From: Synanceia verrucosa
Lineage: Eukaryota; Chordata; Actinopteri; Perciformes; Synanceiidae
Assembly (NCBI GenBank): GCA_029721515.1
Contig: CM056559.1
Span: 13,445,001 to 13,509,000 of the forward strand
Reading direction: 5' to 3'
Length of the DNA stretch: 64,000 nt
Shown: piece by piece, positions 1 through 60,285 of the stretch
Position numbering within the stretch: position 1 is the stretch's first letter
How the letters are laid out: each line of letters opens with the position of its first letter
The notes under the pieces: model-generated
What the model saw: the letters and a program-made list of their open reading frames with translations, nothing else
Told to the model about the DNA's origin: nothing
Database searches by the model: none
Position numbers and translations under genes: made by a program

Positions 1-1857
1 ATCAGTGATGTGGTTAGGTCTAGGGCATAAACAGCAGCCTAATGGCCTTCTCTAAATGGAGAATTTCATTGTGCGTTATTTTTTCGGATTTGAGTATTCT
101 ACGTCATGTGACTCTATGTCTTGTTGGGATATATTTTTTGCGCTGATTGCGACCATCTATAATTAACCGTGCCTGTGTATTGATTGTGAAATTGCCTACA
201 TGCTGAAGACGAGCGTCTTGGTGTGACATTCTTAAAGTAGGCACTGAACATCATGCCGTGTGTGTAAAATAGAATAATCCATCAAATACTTTTATTTAAA
301 GACAGACCATAAACCATATATAATTTGAAATGGACCACAGATCACTTATTCCTCATTTTAGGAATAACTTCTACATATGTAAATGTAACTGTTAAGCATC
401 TTTTTACTACTTAAGCATAACCCCTCCCAAGGACTACAATAACTGTCCTGCCTAACAATGAGGTGTGATGACCACCCACCTGTGAAAATGTAAAGTGGGA
501 GGAAATGAAGTCACATGCTGAGACTCTTGCTGAGAATTTAGCTCCAATTGATCCTGCCCACATAAATCGAGATGCTGGGGCTGAAAATCCCAGATCAGTG
601 TTTTCCTCACTCCAAGCAGACATAAAAAGCATTGGATATGTCGGCATTTTAATACTTAATTAGTTCACATAAGCTACAGGAAATTGTGTTGTGTTTGCCC
701 TTAAGCAATTTGAGCAAATTGAGGGGAGGGGGACCGTACAGAGGGTCGACTCGATGTAAAGTTTGGAGGGAAACTCCTCCGAGCACTCTCAGACTCAAAC
801 TGTGGAACTTTACTGATCAGTGGAGAGGCTCAAATCCCAAAGCTAATCCTCCTTTTTCTGCTCTTTTCATTCTCCCTGTGTGCTGCATCTGTCAGAGCCT
901 CTGTTCATCTCTCTCTCTCTCCCTCTCTTTCCTTCTCCTTATATTTGAAAGTCACTTCTCTCTTTTTCTTATTATTGCTCCATTGCTGACGCCAAAGCTC
1001 TCCTGTTGCTTTTTTCCTGTGGTTTTTCACACCAACTGCACCTCTGTCCCTGCCACCTGAGACCTTGCTTGATCTTCTCTATTCCCTCAGCCTCTTTATC
1101 TCTCCCTCTCTTCATCTATCGCACTCTCTCTCTTTTGGCCTGAGGGAGAGAGATCAAAATGTCTGCTGGAAGAGCAGGGCAAGCAGTTTGTTTACACCTC
1201 ATTATTAGTGTTCCATATAGCCCTGCTGGGGGACACATTGTTGATGGAATAAGTTGCGTACAAATACTCACACGCAGACACCCGCACAGGCAAACACACA
1301 AAGTAATACACTGGTAACCCTGATCACTCTTTCAATTCTTTATCTCCCTCTTTTTTTTCCCTGTCAACTTCCTCTATGTCATTTTCTCACCCATTTGCTG
1401 CCTATTTTCGTTTAAGGATGCTTCTCTTGCTGGCAGTGAGGCTCAATATAAATTTTCAGCAGGGCTCGATTCATGTTTTAATCATTGAGCTTGCTGAGGA
1501 GCAAGCAACCGGTATAATGAGCAGCTGAAAGCATAACAAAGCAATATTGAACCGCTTCAAACGCAACGAAGAGGAAATAAATTTTCATTGCAACTGAAGT
1601 TCATTTGCATTGAAAGCTACTCTTGATGCAGAATAATTAAAACACTGGTGACCATGTTGGTAACAAATTAAAGGGATGAGAGAGGGAGGGGAAGAGGAAG
1701 GGAGTGTGACAGAGAAATCGTCTCTCAGGTTCTCTCTCTAATGTATCTGGTGCAGGACTTACTGTATATAACATGCTGTAATGGCACACTGTTTCAGCGA
1801 AAATACTATATCATTCTACTAAAAATCCTTTAGCCAATGACCCTAGATACAAATATT

Positions 1858-1886
1858 CACACACTCACACACACACACACACACAT
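1858..1886. repeat. CA microsatellite
   Basis: Dinucleotide CA run interrupted once by T near its start. Confidence 0.9.
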
Positions 1887-1940
1887 TAATATTCCAGGAC
1901 TTCGATGCAGGAGGATGAGCAAGTACTTTAGCTTCATGTT

Positions 1941-2043
1941 TTCAACATGCACACTCCACACAGAAAGGCCCCGGGCCGGGATTCGAGCCTGGTACCTTCT
2001 TGCTGTGATGAGACAGTGCTAAGCACTACACCACTGTACCGCC
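1941..2043 (-). mobile_element. tRNA-derived SINE-like repeat, head-only copy
   Basis: 103 bases covering only the tRNA-like head and the first part of the body. Flanked by CTTCATGTT at 1932-1940 and 2044-2052. It lacks the tail that is present in the two longer copies. Confidence 0.65.
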
Positions 2044-2161
2044 CTTCATGTTGTCATTTCAGTATTATTTGAGTATTTCCTTAGCAAAGTGGAAATGTCT
2101 CCAAGTTTGCACTGACTTATTAAAAATAAACATGCAAACACATAAACAAACAGAGACTGAC

Positions 2162-50059
<47,898 letters not shown>

Positions 50060-52815
50060 CTAAGATTCACTGGCTGAAGGAACATCAGACTCCCCCAATC
50101 ATAAAGTAGAGTTGGTCTCCACAGTATAAGATGACAGACACACACATTTGCGGTTTAATACTTTGATCTTTTCACTAATACAATAATTACGTCTGTAGAC
50201 ACAATCTCCTATATGCACTTTAATTCACACTTCAGAGTTAACATAACATTCTTTTCATATATGCATTTACAATCCTTAATTAAATAAACTTCTTCTTGAT
50301 TATCAGCTCCCATTTTGATAACGGTATGAATTCCATTGATTCATGTACACATAGTTTATAATGTTGTATGCTGCATTGTAAAATGGGAAATCTGTAACAT
50401 CAGATTTTAATAAAACCTCAAATGAACAGGCAAACATGGTTGGCAGATGAATATATTTAAATTTTAAGATGAAATCCAGACATATTTACCCAGCCAAATA
50501 AGGTCCAAGGACTTAAATTTTCCCTATAACCCATTTAGCTACTCATACAAATGAATGCAACTGTGAAAATAAAAGCCTAAGAGCCTATCTTTCACTTTCT
50601 CTTGACACTATATTTGTTTTCACCCATTTCACAGCAAATGTCAATTTCAGCATAATTGATGTACACAAACTGTGTAAATTAAATAAACAAAATGCATCAG
50701 CAATTACAGTGACCGACATAATGAGCTGTTGCTGTTTGTTCTTAATGAAGCTGACTATGATGACTAGAGCATCGGCTCCAGACCAGTAGTCTTGATTTAT
50801 GTATGCAGGCTTTACACACTCTGGCCCGGCTTTATGGTCTCATTGCTCTGTTCCTCCTGGTGCACAGCTCTAAATCACCACGACTAAGCAGAGTCCACAT
50901 TGTCACCACTGTGTCAACATAATATCAATAACACAAAAGGTCACAAAAAAATACTGTTAGTCATATCATGTGTCTCTCTTCCAGTGTCTGCACCTTGACG
51001 CTAAGCAAATCAAAAATGGTGCGTTAGACCTATCTCCTGCTGCTCTAATAGTATTACTTTAATGCTGGCTTTTGGTGTTCTCTCTAAATTGGACCTCCTT
51101 CTACTGTTTTTGAGACTGAAACTAATTATTTGGCAAAAACTGAGAATTCAGGGGAATTTCGTCTTCCTTTTGGTCAAGGGAGAAAAGCATTGCCTTGTTA
51201 TAATAAATTAGGGAATGCATCCATTCAGTGAGTGGACCTTAAAAAAATAACAGACCTTAGGTCAGTACAGAATGGTGGCCAACATCTGAGGGCATGATTT
51301 AGACATACAGTTCACAGTTTGCTACAAGAAATATACAAAGCATACTGTGTTTAACAGTCAGCCAAATGGAGCACATCAGTTTCCTCTCCCGGGTAAACTA
51401 TAAAGTTGCCATCCCTCGGCATTAATGGACAAGTCTTCTAATTTGCTTAACCTCAGAGCTACACAAACACTTTACTTCACTGCAATTGAACATTTTAATT
51501 GACCATAAACAGCAGGGGAGCTGGGACAGTTTAGACAGCAGAGAATGGCATCTACTGCTTATGCAAAACAGAATCAAGGTCACGACAGGGGTCTTGGTGG
51601 TTAGCTGAGTGGGGAAAGGTGGAGTGTAGTGAAACATAGAAGTCGAGAATGAGACGGAAGAAGAAGAAAATACATAGCTGAAAAGAGAAGGACAGAAAAT
51701 AGGGAGAGAAACTGAAAGAGGGAAAGGTGGTGGATAAAGAAAAGAGAAAGGGAGACTGCATGGATAAAGAGGTAGAAATAGATAGAGCACGAGAGGGAGA
51801 TAAGAAAAGAAGACAGACAAAGAAGAAGGAGAGAGTGATAAAAAGAGGCATCAAGGGACAGAGAGTCTCGCTGAACATAATTAACATGACAGTGTCAGGA
51901 TGGCAACAGGGCTAACTGCTGCTCCAATAATGAACAAATCAAGCAAGTCTCAGCTCTCTTACACACACAGTCTCTACCAATGATGCAACTGTGTCTCTGT
52001 TTCCCATTCTCCATATCTACTGTCACAGTTAATGTAAAGACATGCTTTTTAAACTCTTCTAGCTCAAAACTGCACTGCCAACTAGACACATTGCCACTCA
52101 CCAAAAGTTTCCTAACTGTAGCTGAAAGGGAAACGAACTCAAATCCTCATTCCCGAAACAAATACCTCTCACACGCCATTAGGCATTTAAATCTCCAGTT
52201 CTATTCAAACTATACATGAGGGCATTATAAAACCTTTCAAATCAACTTTTAAACAGATATAAACAGACAACATAGGCAGGGGCAAACATCCTCCCTCCTT
52301 TTCCGTCTTGCTTTAATTCAGTGAGTTCCATTAGTGCTGACACACTATTTTACGTGTTGAGAAAGCATTTAATTTACTGCGCATTAGACAGAGACAATAA
52401 CAATTATAGTTTATCTGAAAGAATCCCTTTATGCAAACACAATTTGCTTTCTCTATCTTGTACTGCATGATGCACAGGCGTATTTGTAATTAACGACATT
52501 ACATATGGCGTCTGGAGTAACAGACTGTCGTTGTGTCTCCTCATCATATGATAGCTTATATCATAGCTTGACTTTGACTGCAAAAACTTTTCGTCTAGCA
52601 TTTTTTTTGACAGGTTAAATGAGTGGAAAAAAAGAAAGACTGATGTTTATTGACCACATATCAGATATAAACATGGAAATGGAAAAACGCAAGAATTATT
52701 GCATTATAACAGGCTATAATACACACCTTTGCAGTACATAATACAACTTGTCTCTGTCATTGTACTGAGCACCATGTGGAGCAGCGCTCCTAATTTTGTT
52801 ACATGCACTGTCATA

Positions 52816-53004
52816 CAGTGACGTGCATAGACTTTTTGAAGGGCAGGGGCCTTTTTTGCCACTCAACAGGGCACTTAAGCGTTTTTTTTTCCACCCAAGA
52901 GAGCATTTTATCATGTTTTTACCAGCCAAGAGGGCAGTTTAGTGTATTTTTTTCACCCAACAGGGCAATTTAGTGTGTTTTGCTAACCAGAGGGCACTTT
53001 AGCA
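52816..53004 (+). mobile_element. Truncated copy of the same MITE as 53438-53683
   Basis: Starts CAGTGACGTGCATAGACTTT and shares GACTTTTTGAAGGGCAG with the downstream copy. It then runs through four or five degenerate 30-base units (AAGAGGGCAGTTTAGTG, AACAGGGCAATTTAGTG, AGAGGGCACTTTAGC) and stops without the right-hand terminus. Confidence 0.55.
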
Positions 53005-53437
53005 TGAATGACAATGACTCATACCACTTCTTTCTGTTGTAAACAATTTAGGGAAGCAGCAATATTTTGGGAAACTTCACTAGAAAAGCTGCTGCTGAGT
53101 AGGCATGAGTCTCTATGTGCCTCTTGTTCCAAAATGGATAGGGGTGCTATTTTTTGCACCTGAACTCCAGGAAACATGTTTTAAAGGTAAAAGGCTTATA
53201 TTGGTCATCACTAAGGCATTCATGTAAGGTATTTACCATATTGGACAATAAAGCACAGGAGGATACCAAACGCTGTCGAAAATTCTCTGAACCAAATTCA
53301 GTATAATGATAAAGCCAATAGCTGCATCACTAGCTGTCACCGTCAATGTGTTGAGAATTGTTACCTCCAAATTATCTCCTTAAGGGAATGTTACACAGTC
53401 TGAATAATGCATATACAGACTTTACCTGGTGCAGCAG

Positions 53438-53683
53438 CAGCGGCATGCATGGACTTTTTGAAGGGCAGGAGCGAAAAGGGAAAAAAGGGCAGTTCTTGGC
53501 ACTGAAAGGGCACTTATGCACACGTTTTTGTCTCCCAAGGAACCATTTTATCATGTTCTAACCAACCAAGAGGGCAGTTTAGTGTGTTTTGCCAACCAGG
53601 GGGGCACTTTAGCGCACGTTTTTCAACAATCGGGCCACGAGGGGGGCGACCGCCTGCACCCCCCCTCCCAGTGCACGCCACTG
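53438..53683. mobile_element. Short hAT-type MITE with tandem internal units
   Basis: Ends CAGCGGCATGCATGGAC and, read inward, CAGTGGCGTGCACTGG. Flanks are TGCAGCAG (53430-53437) and TTCAGCAG (53684-53691), a 7/8 match. The interior is built from degenerate units of about 30 bases containing AGGGCA(G/C)TTTAGTG and CCAACCA. Confidence 0.6.
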
Positions 53684-54425
53684 TTCAGCAGCACAGAAAA
53701 GGTGAGACAGGATCCTGCTTTACTCTTCTAAACAAGCTCTGACCTTAAATCACTTCATCCTTCAGTGTTTCAACAGGGACTTGAAGCCAACGCACTGGCA
53801 TCCCTCTCCATCGTCCGAATTTTATTCAACATTTTTCATATATTTAGCCTATTGTTGTTTTGTTGATAGCGTTCCCTATAAAATCAATTCACTGATTGGT
53901 GTTGTATTTTGTATAATGAATCACTGCATGTATATATATACACACAACGACTGGTCAAACTGCATATCTCCAAGGAGAAATAAAACCCGGAGACAACAAC
54001 AATGACTGGCGCAGCGCTGCATCCGTCAGCCGCAATGGGAGATCAGAGTCCATCATTTGCACCGAAAAACACACGATTTTTTTTTTTTTACAAGCGGATG
54101 GTGCAAAACATGACAGAGACACGGACTTAAATGAACACGGCCACAGCATGCACAGCCGAAACCCTGGTTTGTGATTTCTCTCGGTCTTATTGGCATGACT
54201 GTATCTTCAGTGCAACTGGCTGCTCTTTTTAACTAGGTTACTCTACGAGACATAACCTTACAATACAATTCAAGGATAACCAGCTTAGATAAGTCCCTTT
54301 ATGAATACTGCGTGAATAACAAAGTGCGACAAAATCACTCTGAGCTGAATATTGAGTAGGGCAGACAGGATAAGTCTGGAGAAATGCGGTGGTCTATTTC
54401 TGTAAACTCCTGCTGTAAGCCTTAC

Positions 54426-54600
54426 CTTGTGTTAATCTATATGTCTCTGGCGTCGGTCCCGCTTGATAATTGGGTTGCAAGTTGCTGTCACGAGGAAAGG
54501 ATGTTGTAGTCCCAATGTCAAACACACAGCTGCCTCTGATTGCTGTGCAGCCTCCGAGCTCCCTCCGTTTTCCAGTCACGCACACCTGAGCCTGTCTCCA
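54426..54600 (-). other. Candidate non-coding first exon of grm5
   Basis: The reverse complement reads ACACAAG|GTAAGG at 54426, a near-perfect donor. It is preceded by a moderately GC-rich stretch with CpGs, and flanked above by a long pyrimidine tract (54600-54830, plus strand). It would pair with the acceptor at 50033. The 5' boundary is a guess; no TATA or other start signal is decisive. Confidence 0.4.
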
Positions 54601-55254
54601 AACACCTCTCCTTCATCCCGCCCCTTTTCATCTCCTCCTCCTCCTCCTCCTCTCATCAGACCCTCTCCCCATTTGCCCTCTGCTCATCTCTCTCTACACA
54701 TCCTATTCCACTTCTCTGCTAATTTTACCCTCCTTTTCCCTCATCCAACCATTTCCAACCCTCATCTTTACACATTTATCCTCCTGTCCATTTCCCACTA
54801 ATCTTCCCTCTCTAAAGTCACTAAAACACACCTTTTCGTGTATCCTCTCTTTTCTCTCCTTACATGATTGAAGACACTGGTCTTTGCTAATATTTCTTGT
54901 TTACCTTGTTACTGACTGACATTGTCTACTTGTGTACATATGTCACTTCTTATTTTTATAAAGGCCCTTACTGGGTTGTTGTACTATTGGCTGTGGTTGT
55001 CCCTGAGCCCCATGGGTTGTGTGTTCAGTTCTCTGCTCTTACTGCCCTTGTGTCCTTGTTTCCTTGTGTCCTCGGGCGAGACACTTAACCCCCAACTTGC
55101 TCTTTAGTCGCTTTGTATAGCAGCCCACTGCTCCCTTACGGAGGATGGGTTAAATGCAGAGGACAAATTTCATGTATGTACTTATATATAATTACATGAC
55201 AAAATAGGCTCTTTAGTTAGCATTTAGTATTCACTTGTTATTATAAACAAGGTA

Positions 55255-55300
55255 AATGTTCCCCATTGGTGGGACGAATAAAGCTTTATCTTATCATATT
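55255..55300 (+). mobile_element. LINE 3'-tail-like segment
   Basis: GTTCCCCATTGGTGGGACGA ATAAAGCTTTATCTTATC, the same tail type as at 32758. Only the end is present. Confidence 0.35.
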
Positions 55301-57205
55301 TGTACATCCCTTGGGTCTTTCAGGTTTTTTTGGGGTTTTTTTTGTTGAAGATTTATTTTTAACCTCATGGCTTCCAGTCCAATTTGGCAGCAAAGGAGGA
55401 CCCAACAGAAAAAAATCTTGTTTGCAAAACTAACTAGACAAGCTCATCTAGTCTGCAGACTAAGGTTAGTTTAATGTGTGTCTGAATGTAACCTTGTCGT
55501 ATTAACCTTTATAGTCCTCGTCTTAGCTGAATTACATAAATCATGGAGTTTATCTGTAAATGGGTCTGTTTGTAATTTACACTAATCAAACTGTGTTAGC
55601 TAAGCTAATTGTTTTAGGCTAACACTACTGGCTTATTCACACATTTGGAAACTTGCATACATTCCACTCACGTTAGCTGAACTGAACAGGCTCAGATTTG
55701 TTTCTTAAATTTTGTTTCCCCCATCAATTTGTGGTACCTGTTTGAGCTATATGATTATTATTTAATTATTAATTAATATATTTGTTTGCTTGTTTATCAT
55801 TTTTGTTGACACTAGGGGCATCAAGTACCAGACCCAGCACTTATAGGCAGGTGTTTTTACCAGAGCAAGAGAGAGCAGGATGGAGTCCTGTACTGTATGT
55901 TTACTTTTGAACTGGAAATTAAAATTAAAACCTAAATGTCAATCTCATTTGTTTGTTCGAGCAAAATCGTTTTCATTGACAAATGGTACAGTTCCTTCCC
56001 CGAGCTTTGTTTTTCTGGTAAACAACAGAAAGGCATCTTTTGCGAGCCCTATCTTGCAGCAACAAGCACCTCTAGAACACGTAAAAGAGAAATGAGATTT
56101 GAATCCTCAACATAACACCTATTGGGTTTGACCACGCTTCACCCAATCAGAGCTTTCTCTCCAGTTCTGTCTAAATCCAAATGTACAAATTAAAATGCTA
56201 TTCATTGGCGTGAACCCAGCACATTAGTATGGTGTATTGTTGATAGTATAGTCTACTGTAGAGGATGAAAGTGTCCTGTCTGCCTCCGGTCTCTGATCAC
56301 ATCTAGAGGTGACACTGTTTTCATAGCAGTCACAGGAGTAAAGAGCCATTAACCTAGGCTGTATGCTTAAAGCTTCCCATGGCGTCCATTTAAAAGACCC
56401 ACAGAGATCAAATCATTCAAGATAAAAAAAAATCTTTATTAATCCAATGGAAACATCCTGCTCCCCTGCAAACGTCTCCATCCATATAACACTGACTGCC
56501 ACATTCAGCGATGACGGTTCAGGTTGAGCGAAAAGAGGTTCCTTCATACAGCCTATATTTAAGGGTATGGTAACATTAAATTAAGCTGTAGGTTATCTAA
56601 GTTTATTTTTTACTTGAAATAATTATTAAAAATGTTAGTTATATATACTATGTGATGGAATTTCTTGCACATTCTCAATTCTGGGGAAATTGTTTGGGAA
56701 TGTGCAGCAAACATTATGAATATACAATATTCCCATGCAAAATAACCTCACTTGGCTCCAGTGATACTTTATCCTCACGTTACAAAAGCTTGTAGTAGCG
56801 GGAAGGAATTATAGGAGATATGCCATATGTCATCTCAGTGAGCAGCTATAGACACTTTTCTTCATGAGAATATTAGAGAAATGATTGTTTGCAATGGGTT
56901 CCCTAGTTTGGAGACACTTTGAGATGTATTGGCACACATGAATGTTTTAGGAGACATAAATACATGAGACATCAATTTCTCCTTGAATGTTCCATGAATG
57001 GAGAACAAGAGAAGGGACATACCTTTGCTTGTAAGACAGGTGGATCCTGGAGAAATGCAGCATCCCTTATTCATCTATCAGGGCATCATGCTGTTGGTGG
57101 GTAATCTACTTTTTCACTATAGCAACAAATGAGTCTCCCCCTTCTCTCTGTCTCCGCACACCTCCAATGAGGATGCTCAGCTAGCATCACAGGTCATCCA
57201 CCCTC

Positions 57206-57243
57206 CCTCTCTCTCTGTTTCTCTCTCTCTCTCTCTCTCTCTC
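57206..57243. repeat. CT microsatellite
   Basis: CT run with a GTTT interruption, followed by CCCTCTGG. Confidence 0.85.
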
Positions 57244-57475
57244 CCTCTGGATATCACACCTACCTCCAAGATACCATCTGGAGAATGAGTATTATGATAG
57301 AGAGTAGCCCGGGAGGAAGAATGAGAGATCGAGGGAGAGACAGGGACAGTGGGGTGGGTATGGGATAGAAGAGGTTTTAGAGCTTTGCTATGACAAGGCT
57401 TGGATTAATTTGCCAGCCAAATGCATTTGGGATTAGCAGACCATTAAAAGAGCATTGACTACACAAGCTCACCCG

Positions 57476-57507
<32 letters not shown>
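57476..57507. repeat. CA microsatellite
   Basis: CA run with one GCA interruption. Confidence 0.9.
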
Positions 57508-58962
57508 CGAAGGCTGGATACAGCATTAGCTGATGCAGGGATAGTCTTACTAACCCTGACCACCTCTCTCTGTGGGACAAGCAAATACACCATAAACAGA
57601 CCTCTCTCACACACACATGCTCACACTGTCACATTAGTGTGTGTCTACTGGTAGAAGTAATGTATGTGAAGATAGGAGACCCACTTTTTAGGTTTTGAAA
57701 GCCATAAGACAAATCATCTTGAAAATTATCAATTACACAAAGTAACAAAACTGTCACAGAACCTCAGACAGAGATTGTATTGAGCAATTTGTGTTGAAAT
57801 AAGTAATTAATTCAATCTAGTTTTAATACCTGTAATATCCCAGTTGATGTTATGCTCATCTGTTGTAAGTTGGAGAAAATTAGGGGCCCACAGCTTACTT
57901 TTCACTCACATGTGGGTTAATCCAATCTGAAAAAACAAAAGTGAAAAGACAGTATGATCAGCTACTGTATAGTATTTTGCTGTGATGAAGAATACACAGG
58001 ATTTGATGAGGCTATGGAGTCAGTATAGCTCAGTAGCAACTAGATAACCATGTGCAATAATATCCCATAAATAAAGGGGCATTGAAGAGCTGGATCCACC
58101 AGACTGCACCTACCCTCCTATTTAGAGTGATCCCACAAAGACTTAACCTAATGATGTGTTCCATCAGCTGCCCTGAGATCATTAAGTCATATATTCAGTC
58201 AAAAAGCTGATAAGGTGGTGTACATCAGGAAAGTTATACGGAAAACTGGTGAGCAACGGACCAGCCTTTGATGACTGAAAGTGTATTAATATGTAAATAC
58301 ATTCATAGCTTTCATCCCTTGATCCATACAACGCCCACTTGTCTGTAATTCCCTCTAGTTAGCATCACAATCAGGCTGCTAACAAGAACACTGGAATTTG
58401 TGACTGATTACCAATATTTACATAATATTGATCTATGTCATGCATTAACCATTGACTGGCGTAAACAAATATGATGCATACAACATGGCCTGTGGTCACT
58501 TGAATGCACCATTAAACGATTGACTGGGCTACAGTGGATTAAAGATATGGAAGCCTGCAATGATTTTTTTGGATGTGACAGCTTTGTTTATGCACTGGGA
58601 CACATACAGTGCAGATTCAAAAATCTTTCATCTGCTCATATATGGTCCAGTTTTATGCCTAAATAAAGGCTCAGAGGTTAAAGCAGAAGTTACAGAGATT
58701 TATCTCAGAAATAGTTGGCTATTACTGATGTTATATATAAATGGATCTTCATTTCCTCACTTGCACAGCCTTCGACAATGCACATAGACTCCAACACAGG
58801 AAGTTTCAGTCTGCTGTCACTTCACATTGTGTCCTTGATTTTCTAAATAGAGCTGTTTAGGGCGAATGAAACGCCAGAATGATCTGGGGTCACATTTCCA
58901 TGGCAACCCATCACTGCTGCTGTAAAATAGAAAAACAACAAGCAGCAAATGAATCGGCTCTG

Positions 58963-58963
<1 letters not shown>

Positions 58964-59008
<45 letters not shown>

Positions 59009-59010
59009 AC
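58964..59010. repeat. CA microsatellite, about 22 units
   Basis: Long CA run with one AA interruption near the right end, in the grm5-tyr intergenic region. Confidence 0.95.
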
Positions 59011-59828
59011 CCTAATTCAACTCATTTATTGCTAATAAGGACACTTCAAATGTGATTGCTACAAATGGAAACTCAGATCAATAAGCAAATGAATACTGAA
59101 ACATGACAGAGGAGAGCGTCTTGAAACATGGAGAATTGAATTGAATAGTATGAAAGATGAAGATCATCCAGTTAACACACCGCCTGTGCATAATCTGACA
59201 CTGACACTGTTAAGCAGTGTGTGGGCTACAGTGGAGTGAATCACATTGCGACAGGTCCCCTGGTTGGAAGAAAATGAGATTACAGTAACATTACAAGGAC
59301 AGCCCAAGAAACACACCTGCACTCTGTGTATGGCTGGTATGTACAAGTGTGCAGCACACACATCTAAACATCCATAGGGGAAAAAAATCTCTTTTTAACA
59401 CACTCCTCCGCAAATCACAAGCACAACAGAGTCAGTGTCACAGTCGGCAAATCAATTATTCAATGGCATTTCAAAATACCAGTGGATACCCATGGTTGCC
59501 ATAGACACATAGCTGATTTGCAGGGTTGTCACTTGCCTGTAATATTCCCACTCTAAGTAGGACAAATAGAGAAAAAACTATAACCGCATAATGCCAACAG
59601 AGAAACGAGGACGTCAGTTATGAAACGTTCATTCCTCTCAATTCCTGCTACATTGAACAGGTGGAGATTTTAATGTCACATTCTTGTTTTAAGTAGGCCT
59701 AAACTAAACACAAGGTAAAGAGTCACCTCTGAGTTCCTAATGAGTCAAATCATCTTGATTGTTTCACTCATGTCATAATAAATGCTTATTTATTACATTT
59801 TAAGAAGAAATTGCAACTTCAGTGCACA

Positions 59829-60035
59829 TCAAAAAGGAGAATATGCCCTCAGATCATCTGGCAGGCTGTTCCAGAGTCTGGGTGCATACAAACTAAAAGC
59901 AGCCTCAGTGTCGATGTTAACTGTCAGCACAGGTTGACAAGCTGTCATAGTGTCTCCGACTACCAGGATGCCCTGATAATAGGGACAGCATACACAACTG
60001 GGTACGTGAATTTCACCTTCAGAAATCAGAATCAC
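59829..60035 (-). mobile_element. LINE reverse-transcriptase C-terminal fragment
   Basis: The minus-strand frame contains AAFSLYAPRLWNSLPDDLRA, a pattern common at the C-terminal end of fish non-LTR retrotransposon ORF2 (APRLWNSLP). Only about 70 residues remain, with no RT catalytic motif. Confidence 0.45.
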
Positions 60036-60100
60036 AAATGAAGCAATAAAACTAACAATGAAGTCATTTTGAAAACAGAAAAAAATCTATCAGTTTATCT

Positions 60101-60285
60101 TAGGGCTGCAATTAAGGATTTGATTATTTTCTCAATTAAGTGGTTACTCATTTTGTCTGTAAAAAAACAAAAAAAATATTCACATGTGAGGAGCTGGAAT
60201 CAGTGAAATTGCACTATATATGTTTTAAAAAGTAAATAAATGATTAAAAGATTATCAAAAATAGTTGCAAGTACATTTTCTGTCA
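60101..60285 (+). mobile_element. Fragment of a TAGGGCTGCAA-type fish MITE
   Basis: Starts TAGGGCTGCAATTAAGGATT and continues GATTATTTTCTC, ATATTCACATG, GAGCTGGAATCAG and GATTATCAAAAATAGTTG. These are ordered landmarks of a dispersed fish DNA-element repeat with ATTAATCGATT-rich ends. The right terminus is not intact. Confidence 0.45.

Larger units (their letters stand above)
1..2161 (-). other. Part of the grm5 intron before the 7TM exon
   Basis: No coding exon found. It holds pyrimidine-rich stretches (900-1130), a CA microsatellite (1858-1886) and a short SINE copy (1941-2043). The open frames here (for example 686-1060) are low-complexity and lack homology I recognise. Confidence 0.7.

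Noticed and set aside
686..1060. 124-codon open frame on the plus strand
   Set aside because: Lies in a pyrimidine-rich tract and has no homology I recognise; intronic.
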